A stretch of DNA of 64,000 nucleotides. It comes from Symbiodinium natans. Lineage: Eukaryota > Sar > Dinophyceae > Suessiales > Symbiodiniaceae. A program made the translations under genes and the position numbers. Under the pieces are notes generated by a model. That model was not told where the DNA came from, did no database searches, and was given only the letters and a program-made list of their open reading frames with translations. Each line of letters starts with the position of its first letter. Positions within the stretch are counted from its first letter, which is position 1. The stretch spans positions 784,118-848,117 of the forward strand of contig CAJNDS010002801.1 of NCBI GenBank assembly GCA_905221605.1. The letters are read 5' to 3'. This document shows, in pieces, positions 23,556 through 35,100 of this stretch.

Positions 23556-24320
23556 CTCTTTAAGCTGTGGTGTTGTTTGAGTGGCCCAAGTACCCTAAAC
23601 CCGAAACCCCCAAAATCCCGAAAACCCTCTGAGATGGAGGCTCTGAGACCTGGGAATTATTTTGTTCATTTTTGTTCATATAAAACCCAAGAGGATATTA
23701 AAGATATTATTGTTCTAAGGGGAGTATAGTAATGAGGAATCTCATACAAGGGACCATGGCTCTTCACCTCATGCTCGCCCTTGTCGACCCCAGGGTCAGA
23801 GGGTCCATGCAGCCCGTACGTTTCGACTGCCACAGTAGGGTTTCGGGTTTAGGGTGTATCGGGTTTAGGGTTAGGGTTTGGGGTTCTAGGGTTAGGGTTT
23901 TGGGTTTTGGGTGTTGGTTTTGGGTTTGGCAAACCCTTGCACCACACTGGGCAAGGGTGGCGATGCGAACCGTAGGCATGCTTGCATCTGGAAGCCGGGG
24001 AGTTTACGTGGCTCAAGACGCGGATCAGCTTGTGTCAGGTGAGCTTCACGCTTACTACAGCCCCTTTTGGAAATATTTTCATGTTTATTATGAAAAATCG
24101 TATTTTCATAAAGTTTCTATGGGGAGAGCTTGGCAGCCGTCGCGTACAGTTAGGCTTCCCTAAACCGCCCAAGTCCCAAACAAATAACCTCTAAACAATT
24201 AAACCCCAAAATAACCGCGAAACAAATCAACCCCGAAATATCCCCTAAACCACCAACCCCCAAACCCCTCGACCCAGACAGCCCACCTCCGTTCACAAAG
24301 CCTCCCCAGCGCCCTTTCCC
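23556..24320. other. Intergenic region after the AlkB gene
   Basis: AT-rich stretches (23650-23730) and TTTAGGG/TTTTGGG variants (23840-23930), then AACCCCAAAATAACC-type repeats (24180-24280). No supported gene. Confidence 0.5.
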
Positions 24321-24921
24321 AGCGCGGACCTATGAAGCCGGACCCTGCTGCCTCGAAGGACCAGCCGAGGCAGATCTGGGCTTCAGGTGAGGGCTGGGAA
24401 AGTGTAGATGAGGGGGTGTTAGGGGTTTGTAGGGTTTGGGGCCCTGTAATTGCTGTTGGCGCAGTGTGGGGGCTTTTGTTGTGGAAGACGTGCGCGCTGC
24501 ACGCCCCCTGCCTTGCACAGGTACTCGTCCGACAGGTCCCGGCCCACATCCAGGCACAATGCCGAGGCGCGCCGACCTCTCCGAAATTATTACTCGTAGT
24601 ATTCCCTTATGGTCCCTCTAGAATGCTGCCACAATACCCCCCAAATCCTATTCTAAGTATTAAGGCCCCTATATTATACTGGGTTGATAGATAGACAGCG
24701 CGTACCCGCAGTATGAAGTAGCTCAATAAATACAAAGATATACGAGAGTCAACCTTTATCATAGTGTATGGTACATTCGATTTGTGCAAATTATATCATC
24801 GTTGTAGAACATATAAACGCATCAAGTATGAAGGGTAGAGTATATTGAGCACTAGATGTATATATTATGTATATATATATATATACAATATGAAAACACC
24901 AAAACTATATGTGTACACATG

Positions 24922-24954
<33 letters not shown>

Positions 24955-27590
24955 ATATATATATATGGAAACAAGTATTTCTCATGTTGTCGTATATAGA
25001 TATGGAGTTAGTTAGTATATCGGCCGTACAATAAGTCTTATACACAAGGTCATGTACAATGGAATACATTTTCGCATATCTAAATGACCTGTACCACGCA
25101 CTACATCGTAACGAAATATAGTTCAAACACAGAATATACAGTGGTATCGCATAGTAGAAGATATTAAACCAACATCATTGTGTGGGTTGTGGTTGACATT
25201 GGCATCGTATTTGTATTTGTTTTGTTTTTCGTTGGAATTGTAGTTGTATTGTACTGCACAGAGTATTGTATCTCTATGTATATACTCACATGCACATACG
25301 CACATCATACATGCCTCTATAGCAGCCACTGCAACCACGCCATACATGCATGTGTATATATATATATATATTGGTCTCTTCTGCCTATGTTTTGTAATAA
25401 AGTGGGAGGGTGGGTTCACGTAGGCCGCTGGCTTCGGCCGCCACGTCGCCCTGTGCGGGCCTGGCGCCCTCCTCGAGCTGAAGCCGCCGAGGATGCTGCA
25501 CATGTGGAACCGACCTTGAGAAGATTCATGACTCCCAAAACCTACTTTTTTTGTAGGTTGCCTAAAGTTGTGGGATGTATGTATGTTTTGGAGCGGCAGG
25601 GAACGGTGCATACGTGATTCTTTGGCATGCATCTCTTCCCGAAATCGGCTCAAGGGTTAAGCACCTACGGAACTACAAGGGCATGTTGGCTTGGGCCCTG
25701 TCTATGGTGGCACCTTGTTCCATGTGAGAGACACTTGCGAAAGCCTCATCCATGAAGGACGTCGGACACTACGAAGCCAGGCCAGGATTATTGCGTTCTT
25801 TAAACATGAAGGCTTCGGTTTGAGTTTGGAGTGGCGGGGCTGTGCTACCATGTGCCGTCACTGCTCTCTCAAGGCTCCTGGAACACAGTACTGTGCCACT
25901 CGCACGGAAGCACGGGGCACATTTGCCGCTGGAGGTACTGTAGCGGCTGTAGCTATGACTGCTATATGCGCATTATTCACTGCCTTTACTACAAGTTCAG
26001 TTGACCCTCTGCTGTGTGTGCCAGGTGCATGGTCAGCCAAAGCAAGCACAAAGTTGCCGCGACCAGAAGAGGCCCGGCCGGGGCGCACCGGCTTGTTAGT
26101 CAAGGGCGCCTGAAGGAAGTGGACTTGGCCTGGTTTGTGCCGCCGCTAGATTTTTTTTCCGCCGATTGGGGTCCGCCGCCAGGTGCCGGCCTTTGTGATC
26201 CCACGCACGGCGGAGGCGCGAACAGAGCACGAGAGCAACAACTGCATCATATCTCTGACAGAGGAGGTTTTTATGCATTTCAGGTGCCAGAAACCCTTGG
26301 CCTCCAGACCTCAACCCTCAATCCCAATGCTTCGAGGGGAGCCCCCGGAAGCCTTGCCAAACTGGGCCAAGCCCAGAGTCCCGATCCTGGGCGAAAGCCT
26401 AAACTCCTAACGCCCCTAAAATCTCCAATCCCCAAAACACCCTCAGAAGCCGATAGACCACCATTGTAAGATCACAGACGTTTTGTCGTGAGGACAAGCT
26501 CCAGGTGGAGGCAGAGGCCGCCGCTTTGGCTTTGCTCCGCGGCGCTGGGAGCGAGGCTTGTGACAAGACGCGTGTTGGGTGCAAGGTTTGGGGTCTAGGG
26601 CGCGTTGGGTTTAGGGTTCGAGGGTTGAGGTTCTAGGGTTTCGGGTGCAGCCCCCCCAGCAAGATTCCACCCCAAACCCGCCGCGCGAGGTGGGCGTCAG
26701 TCAGCAAGCGGCTCGCCGCGACTCCTCCAGGCCAGAATTTTGGGGGTGCGCGGATTTCGGGTGTAGGGTATCGAAGGAGGTGTAGGAGTTTAGGGTAATG
26801 CGGGAATTCAGAGATGTAGGGTTGAGTGATCTCAGGATGTAGGGCTTAGGAATTTAGGGTTTCAGGGTCCTGGATTTAGGGGAAGCAGGCCCCTGTATGA
26901 AGAACCCGGAAGCAAGGGAGCAATTCATTCAATAGATTCGCCCTAAACCCCAAAGCCTAAGCTCTGCGTTAAGGGACTGACTTTAGGGCTTTTTGCGGGG
27001 TTTCAGACTTGCGGCTTCAGGTGTTTTTGGGCGGAGGGTCTAAAGGCCATAAGGGTTTAGGGTGCTCGGTCTTCTGTGTTTGGGGGTTACAAGGCTGGCT
27101 TCAAGTGGAGTTATGCCGCGCCTCTGAGCGTTTTAGAAAAGCCATGAAATAGTATGAACTAAGGTGAACGAGTATCAGAAAGTCTAAGTACGGAACAGTA
27201 AGCAGCCACAAAGCCCCGTCTCTGATCTGGAGATGCTCTTCGGACTCATCGCATGTGCTCTCAGTTCTCATGCTCCTGGCTGCTCATCCGACGGGGTGGA
27301 ATTAGGTACCCCCTCGCCCAACAAGAAAGCCTCTATTCCTATTTAGTATGGTACGTGGAACCTCATTCTGTAATGGAGCCACAAGTGGGCCCTTTGAATG
27401 AAGGAAGCAGTGCATTCGCCACGACTCATGCGGCAGAAGTAACTGCACTTAGCCTCCCTGCCTTGCGCCGCAGCCGGTCTGGAAGAGCGACCCTGAAGCA
27501 GCTTGCGAAGGCGACGGCCACAGGCCCCCCCTCCCATCAGCAAGGAGGTTCCCTTTCTGTTGGGTTGGGCAAAAGATCGTGAGGCTTCCA
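24321..27590 (+). CDS. Unrecognised multi-exon gene (exon islands)
   Basis: A plausible first exon starts at ATG 24332 (MKPDPAASKDQPRQIWAS, donor GTGAGG at 24387). It lies nine bases after a TTTCCCAG site that could be a trans-splice acceptor. Further islands with acceptor, open frame and donor: ~25424-25520 (PVRAWRPPRAEAAEDAAH), ~25660-25850 (YGGTLFHVRDTCESLIHEG and RSQARIIAFFKHEGFG), 26025-26136 (RLVSQGRLKEVDLAWF), 26183-26283 (VPAFVIPRTAEARTEHESN then IISLTEEVFMHF), 26493-~26553 (KLQVEAEAAALALLRGAG), ~26700-26745, ~27281-27319 (SCSWLLIRRGG) and ~27473-27550 (WKSDPEAACEGDG). Composition is convincingly coding, but I recognise no domain. It could be more than one gene, and phases were not all reconcilable. 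Confidence 0.45.
24577..24673. mobile_element. MITE-like element, family A copy 2
   Basis: Contains AGTATTCCCTTATGGTCCCT and CCTATTCTAAGTATTAAGGC with terminal CTCTCCGAAATTATTAC / GGCCCCTATA. It lies directly after a possible exon end at about 24575. Confidence 0.68.
24840..25400. repeat. AT-rich block with (TA)n microsatellites
   Basis: (TA)n runs at 24860-24890, 24915-24965 and 25355-25370 in a low-GC island. Low-GC DNA of this kind is rare in this window. Confidence 0.85.
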
Positions 27591-27787
27591 GGTGAACAGC
27601 TTAAGTTCGGGACTGGACGTACTGTGCATTGTGCTCACAGAGGCCATGTTGCTTGAGCTCAGCAGCATTTGCATGGATTCAAGGGTCATGTCCCACAACT
27701 GCATGCTCAGCACCGAGCTTCGAGAACCAGCGCAAGAGCAGCAACACCACCGAGGCGGCACTGCCTCCACCATTCTTCCAAGGAAGA

Positions 27788-27813
27788 AGGAAGTTGCAGA
27801 GATGTCCTGAGCC
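27788..27813 (+). promoter_or_regulatory. Possible spliced-leader acceptor and short 5' UTR
   Basis: GGAAGTTGCAG ends at 27799, followed by 14 bases and then ATG 27814. In dinoflagellates nuclear mRNAs receive a 22-nt spliced leader at an AG acceptor (established). That this AG is used is inference. Confidence 0.35.
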
Positions 27814-29125
27814 ATGGGGTCTGGCAAGTCCGGCAAGGATGACAAGTTCGCACGATGGTTCAAAGCCAAGAGGTCCGGAGGCACCGGCGGGGGCCGGAGC
27901 AAGGGTCAGGGCAACTTGGTCCTCAACTGCGGCCCTCAACCTCTGAATTCTGCAAGCCGCCCGCATGAGTCCCTGTGGATATCATAACTTCTACAATTCT
28001 GGCGGCGAAGCGCCCTTCTGTTGAGCCTCTCCGGGCCCAGTGTTACGCAGCCGAGGCAAGGGCAAGAAGGGCAAGGGCGCCAAGGATGGGGACAAAGGAG
28101 ACAAAGCATCTCCAAAGGCTCCCCTTCCTAACAAGAAAAAGCGAAAGTCCGACTTGTTGGAGCCGGAGGAGGGCGTTAGTGCCAGCCTGTTGCTCGGGTG
28201 CTCTTGGGAACCGCCTATGGCCTTTTTTTGTTGCGCCCTTTTACCAGGATAGGAGCTTCAGATTGTAAGAGCGCAGCATGCCAGGAGGGATGGTAGGACC
28301 AGGTAGTATGGCACGTATGAAGCAAAAGCCTGCCACGACACTAAGGCGGCAGAAGCTGTTGGCCACAAAGCAGCGGCTGCTGGCCGGCAACGCGGAGGCA
28401 GCCCGCGCGGGGGTGGTGCAGGCGGGCTTGGGAGGGCACCCCAAGCTCTATAGCCCTATAGCCCTGAAACCCTGTAACCCTTTAGCCCCGAGAATCCTAT
28501 AACCCTATAACCCTAAATGAAACCCCAAAAACCTACAATCCTATAACCTTGCAACCTAATGAACCCTGAGGCCGAGCCTGGGGCCTGGGCCGCCATGCAA
28601 GCGGAGCGGGCGGAGCGGGCGGAGAAGTCGGAAGCCGGCGCTGGGAAGGGACGGGGGAAAGGGCGCCTCGGTCTGAGGTGGGTCTTGGTGATTGTCGCTC
28701 TGTGTGTGTCTGTGTGTGTGTGCTTTTTTGGCGGGAAGGTTGGGGAGGCCGGGGGAGGAGCGGGGGGAAGTTTTGTGTTTTTCCCATGCTGGTGATCGGT
28801 ATTTTGGGGGTGGGGGGGGAGGGGGGTGGTGGGGGAGGGGGCGGTGGGTTGGGATTGCTTGTCGGGGCTTTGTGGGGGTTTTGGAGTGTCGGGATTCTGT
28901 TGTCCAGTCTTGACATTGTGTTCATATTTTGTTGGGACGGGCTTCGGGTCTGTTCTGCCAAATCTTCTTGTAGGGAACGCTTGGATCGCTTCGCGCCTGT
29001 TGATATTCCCCATGGCAGCTAAGGAAGGAGAAGGGCAAGGGGAAGGGAAAGGAGAAGGGCAAGGGCAAGAAGGGGAAGGGCAAGGGCAAGATCCAGAAGA
29101 AGGTTCCCGTCGTGCGCGAGGACCT
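27814..29125 (+). other. Lys/Gly-rich N-terminal region of the PPR-TGM gene
   Basis: The first exons encode MGSGKSGKDDKFARWFKAKR, then a GKGKKGKGAKDGDKGDK stretch ending in NKKKRKSD (resembling a monopartite nuclear localisation signal), and a second basic tract IQKKVPVVRED after repeated KGKGK (29019-29125). The basic repeat comes from GGGCAAGG/GAAGGG simple sequence, so part of it may be a repeat-derived extension. I see no classical hydrophobic signal peptide at the proposed start, although most PPR proteins are organellar. Confidence 0.5.
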
Positions 29126-32100
29126 GTCGCTGCCAAAACTTTCGCAAAGCGCTTGTATCAGCATTTGTTCTTCGTCCCTCCTCCAGTCAGACAGTCAGAG
29201 AGCACATCTTGAAGTTGCAGGAGCGGCGCGGCCGACAATGTCACAATAGGTGAACACCTGTAGCCATCCAAGCTGTCAAACAACACACGTCCAACAGAGG
29301 AGCTGGTGCGATTGAACCGCGAGATTGCGTCACAAGCGCAGCTACGAGACCTGTCGGCAGTTCGCGCTACACTGCAGGAACTGGAGGACGTGGGCTTCTT
29401 CCAGCTTCGGGCAAACCCCCCGGTTGAAACACCCTAAACAACCCTACACAACCCTAAACAAACCTAAACAACCCCAAGAACCCCTAAATCCTAAACCGAA
29501 GAAAGGGTTCTGGCGGGTGCAGGAGAAGGGCTGGGCCAATGGCCACACATACGCCGCGGCCGTGCACGCGCTGCCGCCTGGGGCGCAATTCTGAGTTCCG
29601 TTTTTGTGTGGCACCGGGGTTTAGGGTTTAGGGTTTAGGGTTTAGGGTTTAGGGTGACTACTTTTATACCAAAGTCCACCCCATAAGCCCTCCTAAGCCC
29701 CCTTTGGTCCCTAGAAGCCCCAGGCCCAAGACACCCCAAAAAAGGGGGAACCCTAAACCCTAAACCCTAAACCCTAAGGCCCTAAACCCGAAATGCCTTA
29801 AGCCCCGGTGACCTGAGAGGTGTCGGTGCGGCGACTGGCAGAACGCCGAGGCCGCGCTCGGAAGAGCCGAGGCCAGAAGCAGCAACCCAAAAAAACCTAA
29901 ACAACCTTAAAATCTAATCCCTGAACGACCCTAAACCCTAAACAACCCTAAAATCTAAACCCTAAACAACCCTAAAATCTAAGCCCCAAGTCCAAAATTC
30001 CTACAGCCTAGACCGACAAAACACCTTGGAAGCCTGGGCTTGTAGCCTCAAAGTTTTTTTGCTCGGATGAAGGCCTTGATAGCCCTGTGTCCTGCAGGCA
30101 AGTTTCCTGCATGCTCTGAGGGTCCCGGTGCTCATCATGTCCTCCGCCCCAAACCTAAGCGCTGACCAGATAGTCTCTAACTTTTTTCAGCTCCTGTAAA
30201 CCCCCTTAAGCAAAGGCCTTAGTGAGCTCGCCTCTCTCAAGGTTTAGGTCCTGGAGGGAGGTGGAGCGAAGTGCCCGGTATTCTTCCCAACGCATCCCTA
30301 GACCCTAAACCCCAAACCCAAACCCCAAACCCTAAACCCTAAACCCTAAACCCTAAACCCTAAACCCTAAACCGAGAGAAGCCCTGGATGCCAAGGAGGC
30401 GGGCCTCTTCCGAAGGGGCGCCGGCGCTGCCTCGGGGCTGATCACGCGCACGTCGATGATGCGTGGCTATGTGCCCCGGCCATGGAAAGGGCGGCGTGTA
30501 TGTGGGTGGCTGTCAAACTTATGGTACCCTTTTGGATCCCCAGTATAATACAGCACGTAGTATTTAGGGTACCCCAAAAGGGATCCTAATTTAGAGAACT
30601 ACCCATGCGTCTATGTGCTATGTATCATGTACGCATCTGTAGTTGCGTATGTGTCATCTGTATATATGTTTTTGCATATGCACAGACAGTGTATGCCATG
30701 TTATGTTCGAGTTTATGATGTTGTACTATGCTCTGTTATGTTATGCCTTGCTACGTTACTTAGAACATCTCTAGTGGTGGATCCGGCGGGCGACATGGGT
30801 TGCAACCCTTCAGATTTCAGGGATGATCCTCTTCTTGTTTGTTCTGTGCTTTACCACAGATTCGCCCTTCTTTCGCAGGAGGCGCTGAATGGCGCTGACC
30901 GACAAGCCATTATAGGAGGATGTAAGGGGAACAGGGCGAACCGCGTCGGGCTGAAATTCGCACATTGTGCTGCGCCAGTACGGCTCTGTAGGATGCCATA
31001 TCACCTTGAGTCGAGGTCTGCGAAGACGTAAGTCGGCTCTCCGCGTGCATCCTGAGAGAAGAACCTAGGCCCTAAACTCTAAACCCTAAACCCTAAACCC
31101 TAAACCCTAAACCCTAAACCCTAAACCCTAAACCCTAAACCCTAAACCGAGCTCGCCTCCAAGAGCCTCAGGTCGAGTGTGCGAGAGACCTGGGAAAGGC
31201 CCGGAGTCTGCTGGAGCGCATGGAGAAGGAGCCCGTTTTAGGGGTTCGGGTTTGGGGTTTAGGGTTTAGGGTTATAGGGTTTAGGGAGAAGGAGCCGGAC
31301 TTTCAAAAGGTTTCAGGGTTCCAGGGTTCCAGGGTTGTGAAGGGGTTTAGGGTTCAGGGTTTAGGGTTTAGGGTTTAGGGTTTAGGGGTCCAGGGTTAGA
31401 AGGGGGTTTAGGGTTTAGGGTTTAGGGAGAAGGAGCAGGACAAGGGTTGCAGGGTTCCATAGGGCTTAGGGTTTCGGGTTTAGGGTTCCATAGGGTGGAA
31501 GGTGGTGTAGGGTTTAGGGTTCAGGGTTCCAAGAGTTGAGGGTTGCAGGGTTTCAGGGTTTCAGGGTTTCAGGGTTCCAGGGTTTCAGGGCTTCAGGGTT
31601 TCAGGGTTTCAGGGTTTCAGGGCTTCAGGGTTTCAGGGTTTCAGGGTTTCAGAAGGGGTTCAGGGTTTCAGGATTTAGGGTTCCGCTTTGTGACACAGGG
31701 TTGGTTTTTGCTGGTCGCAGAACGTTTGCTTTTGCAAGAGTTCTGTCAACTGTCGGTGAGTAAGATGTGTCAGAAATGTCCTGAAAATCATTGGCTTTGG
31801 ATTCTTTTGGGTTGCCAAGTTAGCTTCTCACCCTAAACCCTAAACCCTAAACCCTAAAGCCTAAACCCTAACCCCCAAACCCCAAACCCCAAACCCTAAA
31901 CCCTCAGGAAAAGTGTCTGGCCGGACGGCCGAACGTCCGCACGGCCAACACTTTCTTGCGCGGCTGTTTGGTCTTGGGATCTGTGGCGGATGCAGAGGCG
32001 GGCTGGTTCGGGCCCAGGGATTTTTTCATGGGCTTGCGCCCCAAAAAAGGCCTGCAACTCATGTCCTCCCCAAAAAAGGGTACCCCTATCTAGGGAAACC

Positions 32101-35100
32101 CCACATAGTTTGAGGGTCCCGCGGCAGTCTGACCCAAGTTTTCCTGTAGCTCTCTTCAGCCCTACGACCTAAGGGGCTTGAGCAAAGACTCGTAAACACA
32201 ACATTAAGGGGTATCTGGCATCTCGCTCTATCTTGCAAGGAGCTCAACATGTCCGGGGTTGGGGTATGTTGAGTTATATTCTTAGCTATGAGGGGGTCCA
32301 CTGGCTTCCAGGCAGCTGCTTGAAGGCATGCAGCCGTTCCCCCAGCTTCCGTGACCACGTGCTTTGAAGTCTGCGCAGACAAGTTTCCAAGACAAACCTG
32401 CTATTTACAAGGGAGCCCCCCTCAATCCTAAACCCTAGACCAAGAACAACCACTAAATCTCCGACGCAGGCCGTGCTCCATCGCATGCAGACAGTCTGGG
32501 CTGCTCAGGAACATCTCCGGCTACATGCTGAGTAGGGTTCAGGGTTGGTTTGGAGCACATTCTCCCAGGCATCCCTTCCTCGTGAAGGAAGGTGCAGAAC
32601 CCTAAACCCGAAACCCCCCTCCAGCGAATCATGGGGCCTTGCGGAACACCGACTCTAGGTAGGCCCTTGGGATATGTTACATACTCCCCTTACTTGGGTT
32701 TAAGAGGATCATAGTCAGGAACATTTTTCAAAGAATTTTATGGGCCATCCTAGGACCCCCCGAAGACCCAAGATCCAGGACGACTGGCGTGATCAACATG
32801 GCGGCAGCCCTGATGCCTCGACATACGAGATCCTGGTGACGCTGCTTTGCCAGGCGCCGGCTCGAGCTTCGGAGCCTCTTTACCACCGTAGCATCCCCAA
32901 CGCTTATTTGTTTTGCTAGTTACCTAAGACGTTGTGATGACTCTGATCAGCGTCTGCAAGAATCTAGATCGGGTTGTTAATGTTTAGGTCCGCCTCTACG
33001 CCCAGGGGGGGGTGTCTGGGAGCGTGACTTCAGCCGCACGCCACCGCGGATAACGCGAAACCGTCCGTAAACCCTTGTGAAACCGCTAAGCCCTAAACCC
33101 TAAACCCTATAAACCCTAAACCCTAGACCCCTAAACCCCCCTATCCTGCACACTCTAACAAACCACCGTGCTGTTGCGAGGCCCTGCAACACGGGCGGGC
33201 TCGGAAATTGGCCAGCGAGGCCGTTGAGCTGCTAGGCTTGATTGGTTTAGAGGGTTTAGGGTTTTGAGTTCAGGGTTTAGAGTTCAGGGTTTAGGGTTTA
33301 GGGTTTAGAGTTCGGGGTTTAGGGCTTGGGGGGTTTAAAGCTGCCTTCCACCCACGCGGCAAGCTCCCAGTGCAGCAAACCCGGCGCAGCAAACCTGCCA
33401 CCCAAGTCTAGAGAGGAGCTGGTTTTGTAGACAAGGGAAGAGGCAAGGTCTAAAAATCCTGAAAAAAAGCCATCCTAAACCTTCAACCTTAAACCCTACC
33501 TGCAGCAGTGCTTGTCCGAATGACTTCTCATGTCCCGAAAGCCCCGTTGCTCGAAGGTTGAAGTTGAGGGTTGAGCGGGTTTTGGTCACCTCAGAAATTG
33601 GGTTTGGGGCTTTGGGTCTCGGGCTTAGGGTTTAGGGTAGTTTGGGGCTAGGGTTTCGGGTCTTAGCCTTCATAAGTTAAATCTTAAACCCTAAGAACAC
33701 CAGCAGTTGGCTTGGCAATGGCCCCAGGAAATTGGGTGTAAGCCCCGGCTGCACAGCCATGTTTGTGGCCGCAGCGCGGGCAGCCCTGATTTCAGGAGAC
33801 TTGGGGTGCGGGGGGGTGGGAGAGGGGGGGGAAAGCTTCCAAAACACCCTCATACCCAGCCCGTGTCGCGTATGAAGACTACGACCCGGTCAGGTTGAAC
33901 ACAGGGATCATGCGGCACCGGTCAGGGCTCTGGCAGGGCTGCGTTGAGATTCAGCGGGACCAGGGCAACATTCCGACTTCCAGGGTTCTTGCAACCATCA
34001 ATCAAGAATGGGTCTTTACTGCTTGTTTGCTGAAACAGTGGAAGCCGAACTTGCAGGTTTCACGCGTACTTCTATCGTATGACCAAATACAACAATGATA
34101 ACCCTACCCTCAGGGTCCATGTACCTTTCTAGTATATACTTGGGCCCTAAGCTACTGTATGGGAACCCCTTCTCGGCCCAAGTATACCCTAAAGTCTAAA
34201 CTCTAAACCCAAAACCTACTATACAGGTACATGGACCCTGAGGGCTACATACTTATACGTCTGATAAGATATCAGCACCCACGAACCACGAAGTGACTCC
34301 GCGTCGAGGAGACAAAGCAGCTTCGGCCAGCGCTGTCAAGCGTGCGCGGAAGATCCTTGCGCGGGAGGGCGAGCACTTTGGGCTCACATCGTCATCTTGG
34401 GTCTTCGGGTTTAGGGTTACAGTCAGGGGCTTTCCGGGTTTATAGGATTTATAAACCCTAAACCCTGAACCCTAAACCGAGGCTTAGAGGGGTTTGTAGG
34501 GTTTCGTGGGGATATGGAGTCTATAGGGACGGGCCCAGGTCTGAGCGCATGCCAAGGCCGTCAAATGCAGCCCTGTTTGGGTCCTCTTCGACACGTTGTC
34601 TACTACTAAGTTACTATTCCACTATTTGCACATAAGACCCCCAATTAATCTAGAATATTCTTCCTTGTGTTGATAATGCAGGGGTTGTTGTCTTTATTCT
34701 TTTGGGGTTCTTAAGCACACAAGAGTATCAGTATCACTAGCAATCTTCTTGCATTGTATGCACTCTTCGAGGCATGTGTGAATGCGTGTCTCCTGGCTCA
34801 GGTGCCAGAGACAGTGTTACAGCTTGTGTTTCCTGATGTTCTTCATTATCTCCAAAGCACGGTGACAAATCTGAGCTTCATGTCCTGCTAGGAAGAACTC
34901 CACAGATTTGTGGAGCCCGGGTTGAAAATGTTCTCACACAGGCTCAGAAGACCGGCAAGCTCCTCACCTTAGTAGCTGAATGAGTACACCTGACACGTTT
35001 TGGGATACTATAATTATAATCCCCTATAGAACTGAAACTGTACACTTTGTTTGGGGCTTTTCAAGAACTCAGCAACCCTAAACCCTAAACCCTAAACCCT

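Larger units (their letters stand above)
29221..33244 (+). other. Pentatricopeptide repeat region
   Basis: Successive exons carry PPR helix signatures: EELVRLNREIASQAQLRD; KGWANGHTYAAAVHA; CRCGDWQNAEAALGRAEA; EALDAKEAGLF then SMMRGY; CARDLGKARSLLERM; RPNVRTANTFLRGCLVLGS; DAEAVLHRM; PDASTYEILVTLLCQ; GRARKLASEAVELLGLI. The order A-helix TYxxxVxA, turn CGD, B-helix AExxLxRAE matches the 35-residue PPR unit. About four to five repeats are visible. RNA specificity cannot be read safely because repeat boundaries depend on unconfirmed exon ends. Confidence 0.78.

Noticed and set aside
27537-27902. 121-codon minus-strand frame
   Set aside because: It overlaps + strand islands with better splice context. 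All recognised genes are on +, and no family similarity is visible.
28513-29136. 207-codon minus-strand Pro/Ser-rich frame
   Set aside because: Complement of the GGGCAAGG/GTGTGTG simple sequence; no domain and no exon structure on the minus strand.
31536-31765. Open frames encoding GFRVSGFQ repeats
   Set aside because: Translation of the TTTCAGGG array, open in more than one frame.
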